This document shows, one piece after another, positions 13,010-24,330 of a stretch of DNA of 64,000 nucleotides (within the stretch, counting starts at the first letter, position 1; every line of letters starts with the position of its first letter). Source of the DNA: Taxillus chinensis (lineage: Eukaryota; Streptophyta; Magnoliopsida; Santalales; Loranthaceae); assembly GCA_023512835.1 (NCBI GenBank), contig CM042092.1:759984-823983 (forward strand). Reading direction: 5' to 3'. The notes below the pieces were generated by a model. That model searched no databases. It saw nothing but the letters and a program-made list of their open reading frames with translations, and was not told where the DNA came from. The position numbers and the translations under genes were made by a program.

Positions 13010-13706
13010 GATCAACCTATAACAATAACATACAGTAAAAATAATATGAGGTCATCAAGTCAATCTTATTGTCTAAAAATATAAAAGTATTGATCCAAAC
13101 TATTTTGCAATTATTATTCAAAAAAACATTTGCAACACGTTCATATCTATTTAAGAAAAGATATACATATTAGTCCAGATAAAAGAAAGGCGGCAGTAAA
13201 GCACAAACAAACTAAAAGAACCCCAAAGCAATCCGACCGACAAGAATGAAAATATAAACACAAGTAATGGATTAAGGGAATAAAACAGAGAAATCTTTAT
13301 TTTTTTTCCATAATTACTATATCATAGAGCCAATTTGACCATATATACATAGAAAAAACAAAGTATGGATATCATAAACATAGAAATAATAAAATCAGAG
13401 TTCAACAATTCTACATGGAAAGATAAAAGCATATATCTCTGGCAAACACCAAACAAAGGCAATGCTTTGAGACATTAAAAGAGAGAAGAAAAATCTATAT
13501 TTTTTTATTTATTATTCAAGAACATAAAGCATCTCAAAATTAGGATTTTAAATGTGCACATAAAACAAAAGGTCCGCTAAGAACTCACCGAATTGAGCAA
13601 AAATGCAAAGGGGCAGCAAAGGAGGGCAGCTACAAGATTTTTGTTTTTGATTTATTGCCGTAGAGAGAGGAGGGAAGCGCTTTTGGGGGGGGGGGGGTAA
13701 GGAAGG
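13010..13706. other. MULE interior, right part
   Basis: This AT-rich, A-rich segment lies between the transposase relic and the right TIR. It ends near a 13-base G run (about 13685-13698). No gene or RNA was recognised. Confidence 0.4.
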
Positions 13707-13879
13707 GAAGCATTTGGTGGAGACAACTAATGGTGTAAACCCTTAAATGACATTATGTGCCATGTTTGAGATTATTTTTAATTTCAACCGTTGATTGTGT
13801 GAATTAATAATGTGGCGTGATGTAATTAATTTAGTCACACCGTGCGAATAAAGCAAACATCCGTAGCGAACTCAAATCC
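13707..13879 (-). repeat. Right terminal inverted repeat of MULE
   Basis: This is the inverted partner of 4693-4865. Its outer end CCGTAGCGAACTCAAATCC is directly followed by the target duplication TTAACTTTA. Confidence 0.85.
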
Positions 13880-13888
13880 TTAACTTTA
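13880..13888. repeat. Right target-site duplication of MULE
   Basis: TTAACTTTA matches the left copy TTAACTTTG at 8 of 9 bases. Confidence 0.8.
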
Positions 13889-14341
13889 TTACACGGTAGC
13901 TAACAACCACCAAAATCGATAATAAGTGGGGCCTAATAAACGTTAAAATGTAAATATTAATTATATTGTATTATAGAATATTATAATTATTTCCATAAAA
14001 TTGTTATTTCAAAGTCTAAATTATTTTGTTCATACTTTTCCCCTCATAAATTATTTTTAAAAAATTAATTTAAAATTTTAGTTTAATAAAAAATATGAAA
14101 AAAATAAAATATTTAATGATAAATTAAATATAAATAGTTTTATATAATATATTTTACTTATAATAATGTGATTTTTTTCTCACGAGTAGGGAATCTTCAA
14201 TTAAGTTAGTTAAATTTAATTAGTTAAAGTTAAATTTAGTATGCTATAACATTTTTAACTATAAATTCAGCTAATGATATTCCAATATACATTTTTTTCT
14301 TAATTTTATTTTTTAATCTACCCTTAAATTTTTTTCTCCAT
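13889..14341. other. AT-rich intergenic spacer
   Basis: Very AT-rich sequence with A/T homopolymers. No coding, RNA or repeat signal was recognised. Confidence 0.5.
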
Positions 14342-15432
14342 TGTGACGTCTTTGTATAGATCTATGTTTGGGTTAATTTATGAGATAGTAATTATTTGGT
14401 AATGAAGATATCATTTTGATATTTTGCTTTCGCAATACGAGCGTTTTGGCTGTAGTTGTTTGGAGTTTGGAGCCCGAGAAGGCTAGTTGTGTAATTTTGA
14501 GTGTTTATTAATTAAAGAATTAGCATAAAATATAAATAGGAGAGAAAGAGAGAGAGAGAGACTCCCAGTGTGTGGTTACTTGTGTTTCCTGACTTTGTTA
14601 AAAGAGAGAGCATAGAGAGAGCTTAGAAGAGGAGCTTGGGTTTTAGGATTGATTCATTCGGGAATTTTTACCAAGTAGGTGTTCCTGATTCCAATATAAC
14701 ATTTGGGTTTGTTGTTTGATCCTTGATTTGTAATGTGCTATTTGTTTTGCTTGCATCTGTATGATATGTGGGGTCATTGGGTTCATGTGCTATTGATTAT
14801 GCTAGGTGGCATATCCGGTGGTTGAGCTCGAGCTGGGTTAAGCTCTGTGCGGATGTACCTTTGCATGGGTGGGATAGGTGGCTTAGGCCTATAGGACTGT
14901 ATTGTACTATGTTGGTGAGGCTATCGTATCAAGCCCCCAAATTCCAGGAAACTCGGAACTAGGAACATGACTTTCCCTTGCCCGCACCCGAAAGGTCAAG
15001 GGGTTGGTGACTAGCACTAATAGAGACTACACCACGGGTGCTGTCTCAATCATGCAACCTTGTACAGTCATACATCAAGGGTAATCCTGTACTTTCTCAT
15101 AAATCATCATGCACACAATAAATCAAAGTCATATAGACATCGCACCCCAAATAGTATGCAAATACAATTGTTCACGAACCCATGTCTGGGATACAATACA
15201 AAACAATACAGAATATAGTACTGTATCATACATCAGAGTAGTGGGCGCCCTCATGGAAGAAAGTCCTCCACTAGTCTTGGGTCACACCTGAAAAAGGTAA
15301 ACAACAAGTAGGGGTGAGCGATAAGCTTAGTAGGTGACCCCAAAACTCCACATCATGCAAACGTACAAGTCTATACTATATGCTCAGTGTACTCGTGCGG
15401 CGTGTGTAGTATGCACAATCATTAGGACACGG

Positions 15433-16649
15433 TGTCACGGGGTCGGGTTTCTGCGCCTCTCAACCCACTACGGCACTTAGCTTCTCTATCCACGGTCCGC
15501 TAAGTTTAGCCTTTAAGGGTTGAAGCGCACGTAGACCGGTTTCGCCCCTTGCCCGGGCTCATCAGGAGAACGGCTCCGGTTCCTGACCGGTTTGTGTAAG
15601 GATGGCCAAATCCCTTCTTCAACGTCAAGTCCTCGACTAGCGGCGTGCTCTCCGCATTCAATCGGGTCGGCAAGTCTAAACTCCGAAGGGGTTCCATCCG
15701 TTTTCCTCCACGAACCGCCTGGAACCTTCGTCGCGCACCATCTACGCTTTCAACCAACCCCTCTCCTTTACGTAGCATGAATACATTCCTGAATCGTGCC
15801 ACTAAGAAACGTCCCGCCAGCACCCCGCTGCTCGGGTCGTGACATTCTCCTCCACCCAATCCTCGCAACGTCCTCGTTACGCTTGTCGACATCGCTTCCC
15901 CGCAGGTGATGACATCGTTACCTCGACGCCCTCCCACTCGCCCATTGTCAACTTGGACATCGCTTCCCCGCAAGTTGCAACACCTTTACCAAGATGCTCG
16001 CCCACTCGCCCAATGTCCGGAGGATAGGAGGCTTCCAAGATTGCTCCGACGCGCTCCTTCGTACTCCCTTGCCCAGCTACGTATCACACTCTAGGATACT
16101 CCAACTCTATGGACGCAAGGCGTGCAAGACACTATCGGTCGACTCACCTCTCGTGAGCTCCCACCTTGGGATCACGCTACTCGCGAGAGTGCTCGGCGAG
16201 TCTTCAGGATCCGGGCCGGTTCGGCTCGATACCACTTGTCACGGGGTCGGGTTTCTGCGCCTCTCAACCCACTACGGCACTTAGCTTCTCTATCCATGGT
16301 CCGCTAAGTTTAGCCTTTAAGGGTTGAAGCGCACGTAGGCCGGTTTCGCCCTGCCACTTGGGCTCATCGGAGAACGGCTCCGGTTCCCGACCGGTTTGTG
16401 TAAGGATGGTCAAATCCCTTCTTCAACGTCAAGTCCTCGACTAGCGGCGTGCTCCCCGCATTCAACCGGGTCGGCACGTCTGAACTCCGAAGGGGTTCCA
16501 TCCGTTTTCCTCCACGAACTTCCTGGAACCTTCTGCTGCGCACCATCTACGCTTTCAACCAACCCCTTTCCTTTACGTAGCACGAATACATTCCTGAATC
16601 GTGCCACTAAGAAACGTCCCGCCAGCATCACGCTGCTCGGGTCGTGACA
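15433..16649 (-). mobile_element. TRIM-like miniature LTR retrotransposon
   Basis: Two nearly identical direct repeats of about 412 bp (15433-15844 and 16237-16649), each TGTCACGGGG...GGGTCGTGACA on the plus strand, flank a 392-bp interior without coding capacity. Read on the minus strand, the interior starts with TGGTATCGAGCC, one base short of the usual initiator-tRNA-Met primer site TGGTATCAGAGCC. It ends in a purine tract, GGGTGGAGGAGAA, directly before the 3' LTR. Both signals in the right places fix the orientation. The target duplication is not clean (ACGG against ACGA). The GC-rich frames seen inside occur in both LTRs and are chance open frames. Confidence 0.83.
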
Positions 16650-17398
16650 ACGACTTGCAAACAAACATCAGGACCCGACTTGCCCACACAGGATAGCTTG
16701 TCCACGATCCTCCATGGGATCCCAGCTTAGGGCACTTAGCCCTACCACAACGCTATATGCCCGGACACAGTGCCACACAGGCCTACCATCGGCGCATATG
16801 CTTGCCACGGCCACAACACAATATGCCCGGTCACAGTGTCACACAGACCTGCCATCGGCGCATATGCCTGTCCCGTCAACCACATAGCATCATCTGTGCT
16901 TCACGGTAATAACCCAACAAGTCATAGAGCCCAAGCCCCAATTCCTCAAACCAATATGGCATTAAGGTTCACCATACTCCCTTTATAACTGAAGCCAGTC
17001 TTCACAAACCGATCATCATTCATTGACCAAGGAAGGAGATACCCATAGGAGTTGTTTTCTTAAAATAAAAAGTCCCAGGCATTGGGTCTCCATATCATAA
17101 CTATGATAATCTGATTTTTTGGGGATTTTTCTCGAGATGTCTAACCCTACTTTCCAAAAATTCACCTCTACGAAAAACATGATTTTTTTGAGATTTTACA
17201 CTAAATCCCAATTTTCACATTTTGAAGGAGTGGGAATTTATTTTTCTAGTATTTTTCTTTGAATCCAAATGGGGGGTATTTCGTTATTTACATTGTAACT
17301 TAAGTATAATACTTACATGTGGAGAGGCATAATGGTTACAATGTAAATGGGTCCAGGCACCCTGGCAACATACACTGGCAACTGCACTGTCTAACTGC

Positions 17399-17535
17399 TT
17401 GAGACACCCTGCTCGAGACACCTTGCTTGACGCTCTACTCGATGTTGCTCAACACTCTAGGCTTGAGCATCATGCTCGAGGCTCCCTGCTCGACATCGTC
17501 GACACTCGCTCGAGGCTAGCCCCCGAGCCTCGTAC
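17399..17535. repeat. CTCGAG-rich cassette of the LTR
   Basis: Three CTCGAG hexamers plus CTCGAT, CTCGAC and CTTGAG relatives lie within 137 bp. It is the counterpart of the GTCGAC, TTCGAA and CACGTG cassettes in other copies. Confidence 0.55.
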
Positions 17536-18283
17536 GCGAACCATGGATCGTGTTCTTCCCGATTTTGTTCCAAAACCTAATTATACTCATTAAATCTCCA
17601 TTTTTAAGCAATAATTTATCCCTATTAAGGGTTTTTAACATCATCTAGCCATATTAGGCTACCAAACAACCTAAATCATCTAGGTTTCATGCTCAATTTC
17701 CATTTTTCCCTAATTCTTAGGGTTCATCATGAATTTTCATGATTTCATCCAATTCTTAAATGTTAATCCAATAAAACAGCAAAGAAAGGGTGAAGAATCA
17801 ATGGAACACCTACCTGGAATGATTCTTGATGATTGAACGAGCTCAAAACGCCCCAAATCGAAGGCTCCAAGCTTCTCTCTCTCTCTCTCTCTTAAGCTCT
17901 CCAACGCGTAAACGTAAAGTGGAAACTCATACTCTCATCCTATTTATATTTTTGTATTTTCTTTTATTAATAAATCCCAAAAATATTAATTGACCTCCCG
18001 AGGTCACGAACTCCAAATTGAGCCCAAGTACAGTCAAAACACTCAAAATGACGAGCACATCCCTATCCAGATATTTTCCAACCCAATTGACCGCTCAAAT
18101 GCAAGATCAACCAATAAAACCCCGAAACATCAACAATCGGGCCATTCGGGACCCCGACCCGGAATTGGGCCCAATTACAGTCAAAATGCTCACATTGACG
18201 AATAGAATATTGTCCAGATGTTTTTAGCAACAGAGAAATACTATCTCTCAGCCCTACCCAAATACGGGTCTTTACATATCGCC

Positions 18284-18418
18284 CAAGGGAGTTAAATGGG
18301 CGGGGCGAGCCTACCCCAGGCCTAAACGAGCTCTCGTTTAGTGGTTAAAGCCCGTTTAAGCCCAATTTTAAATGAACTAAAGTTTTCTGGCCCAGCCTAG
18401 CCAAAAAGTTAAACAAAG

Positions 18419-18453
<35 letters not shown>

Positions 18454-18916
18454 TATTATTATTATTATTATTATTACTACTACTACTACTACATATACTA
18501 ATTACACAAACATATTTAATAAGTAATACATAACTTAGTGGTTAAATGTTGTATTAGTTTTAAATGAGGTTAGGTGTTTGAGTTGCACTATCTTCTTTTT
18601 GAGGTTTTTCAACATATATGATATATAGCATTGGGGATGGGGGCGGGTGGGGAGGGCGGTGGGATGGGTTAGGAGTGGGCTCTGGGCCAAACCTTAGGGG
18701 CAAGCTGGGCTTGGTGGGGCGAGGGCACTGGGTGCGGGTGTTGGGTTGAGCTTGTATAAGGCGATGGCTCGCGAGCCTGTGTGTACTGTGCGAGCCAAGC
18801 CTATTTAAACCGTCACTCGTGAGCTCAAAACTGTATAGTTCTGTCACAAAATGGGCTTAAAATATAAAGCCTAGCCCCACACAACCCGTAGGCCTCTGGC
18901 CCATTTAACACTCCTA
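18284..18916. mobile_element. hAT-like MITE (633 bp)
   Basis: The left end CAAGGGAGTTAAATGGGC and the reverse complement of the right end, TAGGAGTGTTAAATGGGC, form short imperfect TIRs like those of plant hAT-derived MITEs. If the later LTR insertion is removed, the left flank reads CTATCGCC (C at 14921 plus 18277-18283). The right flank is CTATGGCC (18917-18924), an 8-bp duplication with one mismatch as expected for hAT. There is no coding capacity. The interior holds an (AAT)n/(ATT)n palindrome. Confidence 0.7.
18419..18498. repeat. (AAT)n-(ATT)n-(ACT)n microsatellite
   Basis: About 11 AAT units run straight into about 8 ATT units and then ACT units. The junction makes a perfect inverted repeat of more than 20 bp per arm. 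Confidence 0.9.
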
Positions 18917-19438
18917 CTATGGCCTAATGAGCTCTTGGTGAGCTGATGTTGTACCTTTAGGGAATCCTGCTAAGGATCATAGGCAAGCTATCTTAATTTG
19001 GATAAGTTGTCCTGAGTTGTGGATCCTGTTGAGGATCATAAACAAGTTGTCCTAATGGGGACAAGCTGCATCCTAAGATTGTTATAGGATATGTCTTGAT
19101 GTGCTGTGGATCCGGTTTGTAGTGGATAGGTTGAGTCCCGTTGTGGATAGGCTATCCTAATGATGTGAGCTAAATGGGCAGTGTGCTTGAGTTGGTGGTC
19201 CTAATGTACTTGTGGGGGACATATCAAGTCCTAATGTGATAAGATGTCCTGATGTGATAATTATGATACTCCAAATGACAGATGGCAAATGCTAATGTCA
19301 AAGTCTGGTTGTCTTCGAGAAGGTGTTTTATTATATTGAAAGTCTCCTCAACTTGGTATGGTTGAATAGCATGTCTCGCAGTGTGCGGCGGTATTGATTT
19401 GAATACCTATCCCCTGCACTATGTAGATTCGAGGACTT

Positions 19439-19616
19439 TGCAAGTCCCACATCAATGGGGAGGAGAACGAAGCGTGCCTCTTAAGAGGACGTGGAAACCT
19501 CTCCTGGCACGAGGCCTTTTAGGGTGTCTTTGTGGCACTGCCAAGAACAAAATCGGCGATTGGGCTTGGGCCCCGAACCGGACAATATCGTGCTACAGTG
19601 GACTTGGGTTGTTACA
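19439..19616 (+). mobile_element. Solo LTR of a TRIM family
   Basis: The segment runs from TGCAAGTCCCACATC to GGGTTGTTACA and holds the blocks CGTGGAAACCTCTCC and GGACAATATCGTGCTACAG, the layout of the common plant TRIM LTR that starts TGTGAGATCCCACAT. It resembles the LTRs at 39581-39775. No target duplication is visible, so it may have arisen by recombination or its flanks have diverged. Confidence 0.6.
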
Positions 19617-20006
19617 CACTAGGTGATTAAATTAGTATGCTATGAGAGCTATTGTAAGAACTGAATGCTTTGAGTTGTGAATCTGTTCCCTTATAGTGGT
19701 TTGCGTCAGACTAAGTCCTAGGCATGTCAAATGGGCTCCTGCAGGTCAGGACCGGCGGACTTGCGAGCTTAGAGCAAATTGGGCCGATCAAGGCTCGGTC
19801 CATTTGAAACACGGGCCTAAATGGGTTAGCCCGTTTAGGCCCAGGGCATTTAGGCCCACCCCGAATAAAACATTTTAGCAATCTCATTATCCAAATAATC
19901 TCTCTCATAGAAGTTAAATGCATTTTCAATAACACTTTTAACCAAAAGCTTTCTCTTCTTTGAATCAAATAAAGAACTAAGAGATAAATGTACATTCATC
20001 TGTGCA

Positions 20007-20046
<40 letters not shown>

Positions 20047-20761
20047 GTTTTATGTAGTTGATTTGCAAGTGTACAAAATTGCATAAGTAATAAAGTTGAC
20101 AATTAAATCTAGTTATTGAACTCTAGGGAAGGTGATAAAACAATTGAATCCCAAACCGTTGTTGTACCCATGATCTCCTATGTGTAACAAAGTAGAAAGA
20201 ATAACACCTACTGCTGCACGCACGATCCATTCCTTACCAAAACACCATCAGAAGTCACACCTCACACCTAATTTGAAAATTGGTCCCACACAAGATGTAA
20301 TGACGAATAGAAGTTCACACCAAATGGGACTCGATGGCTGCGGTTGCATCCAACGACTAAAAATTAGTCACAAGAGAATCAATTCACACTAATCAAACGA
20401 CGCCTAGTATCTTAACATGCCTCACAGCACCAGCAAATTGCACATACTGATGCTTAAACTGCTGGAAAACCATGTGCAACGTTACATGGCAATCGCCTTT
20501 AGATCACTAGAGTAAAGGCAACGTGTTTAAGTTTTCGTGGATTGATATAGCAACCTCAACTAAAAGTATTATGTATATTTATATATTTTTTGCTATAGCT
20601 TTACATATAGTTAATCTATTAAGACAAATTTGAGTAAAATTTTACTATAACTTTTATTATAGCTAATGCATTTGATGCTCTTGATCCTGCCAAAATTATT
20701 TTAAAAATGATTGTTTTCATAATATTTTATATTAATTTAAACTAATACAAATATATTAATT
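19617..20761. other. Noncoding repeat-derived spacer
   Basis: A block at about 19719-19870 contains GTCAAATGGGCTCC and GGGTTAGCCCGTTTAGGCCC, reminiscent of the hAT-like MITE at 18284, probably a degraded relative. A (CT)n(AT)n tract occurs at about 20010-20047. The remainder is AT-rich with no recognised gene. Confidence 0.45.
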
Positions 20762-20992
20762 GCCATTGTATATACGTTATACGAGCTCTTGGGGATAACG
20801 AAACATTAACACTTAATTTTAAGTTTATTCCATAATTTTTTTTAAAATAGCATTGTATATGAGTTATACTAGCTATTGGGGATAGCAAAACATTAACATT
20901 TTATTTTAAATTTATTCCATAATTTTTTTTAAATGGCAATGTATATGAGTAACTTGGGGATAGCAAAACATTAACATTTAATTTTAAATCTT
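20762..20992. repeat. Three tandem copies of an 87-bp unit
   Basis: Units begin at about 20762, 20850 and 20936 (GCAATGTATATGAG-like). Each contains CTTGGGGATAGCAAAACATTAACA or a close variant, then TTTATTCCATAATTTTTTTTAAA in the first two. The third unit is shortened at its start and end. Noncoding and AT-rich. Confidence 0.8.
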
Positions 20993-21412
20993 TTCTCTTT
21001 TCTCTTTTTCATGTAATATATGTTTTGCTCCCACTTACATGAAATAAAATTAATTTATTGTGTATTATTAATATTAATATTAATATTAATATTATTTATT
21101 ATTAAAATTAATATATATTTAATATTTTATTTAATATCTTTATAGTAATACTAAAACTAAGCATAAATTATTTTTAAAAATTTAAATATACATAATATTT
21201 ATCATAAGATCGTAGGATAATATTTTAATTTTTTTAAAAAAGTAATACATTTAAATTATTAAAACCAATTGTAATAATAATTTTATATTTAATAAATGTA
21301 TTATTAGATAAATAGCTATAAATATTTTTTTTATTATAAGAACTTCATTTTTTTAATTTTAAACTGTGAATAAATTACCGAGTCGTGTATAAACATGATA
21401 AAAACTGAAATG
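20993..21412. other. AT-rich spacer
   Basis: Low-complexity AT-rich sequence, including six ATTAAT-type repeats at about 21065-21100. Nothing else was recognised before the tRNA gene. Confidence 0.5.
21400..21404 (-). terminator. Pol III terminator of tRNA-His
   Basis: A run of five T on the minus strand lies nine bases downstream of the mature tRNA 3' end, the usual RNA polymerase III stop signal. Confidence 0.7.
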
Positions 21413-21484
21413 TGTGGCTGCTGGGATTCGAGCCCAGGTCTCCACGGCCACAACGTGGAATTCTTACCACTAAACTACAGCCAC
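21413..21484 (-). tRNA. tRNA-His (GUG)
   Basis: The minus strand folds as a complete tRNA. The acceptor stem pairs GTGGCTG with CAGCCAC and is followed by A as discriminator. The D arm contains TAGTTTAGTGG (A box). The anticodon stem pairs CCACG with CGTGG around the loop TTGTGGC, giving anticodon GUG. The T arm contains GGGCTCGAATCCC (B box). There is no intron. The extra 5' G of mature tRNA-His is normally added after transcription. A T5 stop follows. It sits alone in AT-rich sequence and appears intact. Confidence 0.96.
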
Positions 21485-23869
21485 ATTGATGGTTGAAATT
21501 AGCAAAAGCTTGTTTAATAAATGATCACACAGCAAACAATATTGCCCTTCCGGCCTTACCCGATCAAATGATGATATGCCGAAATTCAACCAGATGTTTT
21601 ATAGCTTAATAAATTACGCCTTTAATATTATATACTTTGTATTCTTATTAATAACACATTTAAACAAAACATCAAAATTTAATAATATTCAATCTATTGT
21701 TGTCATTATTATAGGATAGGAGGTTATTCTTAATAAAGTTTACTAAATTAATTTAAGAGTAATGCTAATTATATTGTACAAGTAAATCACACGGAGATAT
21801 TTTTATTGTTATTTGATTGATACTATTTTAAAAAAAAAAATTATTCATACCAATTCAATATAAAAAGATATTCATACACAAATTACCTATATAATATAAT
21901 TACAAATAAAGTTTTCTTAATTTAATATGTTAACTAACCGAAAACAAGATACCTAATGAAATTCATTAAATTATAAGGATAATAATATAAATTTATTAAA
22001 TTCAAATAGTATAAAGCTAATACCATTAAACTTTGAGGGTATTTAATATAGTTTATTTAAATAAAAAATGTGAAGCAAAATTTTTTAAATACTAAATATA
22101 ATTTACTAAATTATGAAAGTATATAATATAATTTTATCAAAACTAAATTACATCACGTGTGTAACGTTAAATTTTAAAATACTAAATATAAATTTCCAAC
22201 CATGCTGCAAACATTTTTAATAACATAATTTTCTCTTCTGGATGGTTCATAGATAATGTGAAGCGGGTCGTTATTATAGGATAGTGTTATCACAACCTGT
22301 AGAGTAAATGTAAATAATCAACAAAAATTGTAACTTTATTTTTATTAGTCAAAGGAGGAAGTTGAGGTTGTACATAAAAATAAATTTATAAATATATGGG
22401 TAACGACAAAGGTAATATAAATCAAATGTTAAAATAATTTTTTTGAAATATTATATTTATGTTCTAAAATAGTTTTTTGAATATATTATTATTATTTTTT
22501 ATTTATTCAAAAATAAGTATTTAAACACTAATATAATATTTAAAAAATTATATTAATTTATATTTGAATAATACAGTGTAATATTTATATTCCAATATTA
22601 ATATTCAAATATTATTATTTGAATATATATTTTTAATTTTTTAAGAATATTTTAATCATTTCATATTGAATGTAAATGTGTATTCTTTTTGAGGGTGTCC
22701 CTCCCTAAGTATTCGTGTCTAATTCCAGGTTCAAACTTTAAGCATAATGTATTAGAATGCTGGCATTTATATTTACCAAATAAATAAATAAACTATTATT
22801 TAAAAAATTTAGGTTAAAAAGATTTCTATTTAATTCAAACAATTTTTACGAATAATCGTGGAGACGTCGCACATGCTAATTGGACCACGTCAGCAACAAT
22901 TGCGACTTCAAGGACTTTGCATGTTTATTTAGTTTTTTTTAGCTCAATACACTAAATTTGGTATGCAGTTTTAAAAATGATGAGTTAGTATTGATTTATT
23001 TTTATTTAATGTCAACATAATTTATTATTTTTAATTCAAATATGAAATATATCTTTATCAAATGTAAAAAGACTCAAATCTCACTCTCACCATGCATGAT
23101 TCATATCACGCATGAAATAATTTGTAGATATTTATATTAATTTGATTCAAATTTAGTTTTGAATATATTAATAGGTTGATTTAACACTAAATAATCCAAT
23201 TAAATATTATTTGATCGATAAATGTATTACTATTTAAACTAATAATATCATTTAGATAATTTATTACTTTTAACTCAAATATAAAATACATACTATGAAA
23301 AGTCAGAACTTACTATCACTATGAATGACTCGTACCATCAATAAAATAATTTATAAATGAAAATTAATTAGATTTAAATTTAATTTTAAAATTATTAATA
23401 AGTTAATTTAAAACTAAATAAACTAATCAAATATTATTTAATTGAATAATTATAATATTACTTATGTTATACGTAATATATTAATTTATAGTAATATACT
23501 ATATAATTATATTTATTACTTATGTTTTATATATTTTTATTTTATATTAAAACACTACTACTACTTTTAAATAATATTTTTATTAAAATATAAGTATATA
23601 TACTTTGTAATTGATTTTTTTTAAATAAAACATTTACTTTTTATTGTTATTATTATCATTAATAATAGTATTATTATTATTATAGCTACAAATATTATTT
23701 ATATGTTAAATTTTAAGTATATATACAATAATTTCATAAACATAGTTGACAATTATCTATGATATATATAGTTATCAACAAATCGACATCGACTATCAGA
23801 TATGAGATACTCAATAATTATCATATTATTTATGTTTTATATATATATATATATAACATGGGAAAATCT
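21485..23869. other. AT-rich intergenic region, no recognised feature
   Basis: About 2.4 kb of extremely AT-rich sequence with many short TAT/ATT runs. I found no open frame of note, RNA or structured repeat in either strand. Confidence 0.5.
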
Positions 23870-24330
23870 GAGGTGTTTTTCTCACACGGATTCAGTCTTT
23901 GACACTCCAAGGGGGGTGGAATGTTAGGCACGTGGATGGCCCATGCTGGTATCCAATCCACGATGTCAAGTGGTGCAGTTGTAGGACTTGTTGCAGCAGT
24001 ATTGCATATAAGAGGATGCCAACATACACATGTTCTCAATGTTAGTGGTCAACTAAAAATAAGACAGCCACTACGGCCATATTTTCCATTATTTCTGTAC
24101 AACTCATTTGTATTGTAAATTCCTTATTATAAAGGAATTGCCAGGTGGATTGAATGATATTATAAATAAATTTCTTTTTCCAATATTCCTCATTTCTCCT
24201 TCTTTTTGCTCCTTGTTCTTTTCTAGTCCTTCAAATAACATCTTTGCGGGTTGTCAATGTCGATTGTAGGTATTATTATACGGGATGCCCGGAGTGTTTA
24301 CTTGATTTGAGAAGATTGTGAGGGTAGTTT
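23870..24330 (+). mobile_element. Probable Copia-type LTR remnant
   Basis: From about 24040 the text TGTTAGTGGTCAAC...CCTTATTATAAAGGAATTGCC resembles the 5' part of plant Copia LTRs, with a TATA-like TTATAAAG. The upstream 170 bp would then be the 3' end of the interior. No reverse transcriptase or second LTR is present, and the borders are uncertain. Confidence 0.4.

Larger units (their letters stand above)
4693..13879 (-). mobile_element. Mutator-like element (MULE) with FAR1-type transposase relic
   Basis: The element is bounded by long terminal inverted repeats (4693 to about 4865 and about 13707-13879) beginning GGATTT(T/G)AGTTCGCTACGG, and by a 9-bp target duplication with one mismatch. 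Inside, on the minus strand, is a broken FAR1/MURA-like transposase (10995-13009). A 3243-bp solo LTR (6569-9811) was inserted later, so the original element was about 5.9 kb. TIR divergence, premature stops and the nested LTR show that it is old and immobile unless helped in trans. The superfamily rests on TIR length, 9-bp duplication and transposase motifs together. It landed just upstream of the BCE2 start codon. Confidence 0.88.
14927..18276 (-). mobile_element. Solo LTR with nested TRIM element
   Basis: The plus-strand start TATCAAGCCCCC is a mutated form of the family start TGTCACGCCCC, and the end is GGGTCTTTACA. The 5-bp duplication TATCG is perfect (14922-14926 and 18277-18281). It includes a TRIM-like element at 15433-16649, so the LTR itself is about 2.1 kb. 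On the sense (minus) strand AAATATAAATAGG followed by (GA)n at about 17945-17878 forms a likely promoter. Its cassette of CTCGAG/CTCGAT motifs is at 17399-17535. Confidence 0.86.
14342..19438 (+). mobile_element. Older LTR-family copy, sense on plus strand, interrupted twice
   Basis: It starts TGTGACGTCTTTG and shows the sense-strand order of the family: U3, a TATA-like box ATATAAATAGG (about 14533), a (GA)n tract, then downstream sequence. It resumes after a hAT-like element at about 18917 with text matching the reverse complement of 60880-61040 (repeated 'ggatcctg', 'gacaagttgtcc' blocks). The right end is indistinct, so the limit at 19438 is approximate. A solo LTR (14927-18276) and a MITE (18284-18916) are nested in it. 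Confidence 0.6.

Noticed and set aside
15506..16664. Several GC-rich open frames on both strands between 15.5 and 16.7 kb, up to 155 codons
   Set aside because: They lie in the two LTRs of the TRIM-like element, recur in both copies with different stops, and match no family. They are composition-driven.
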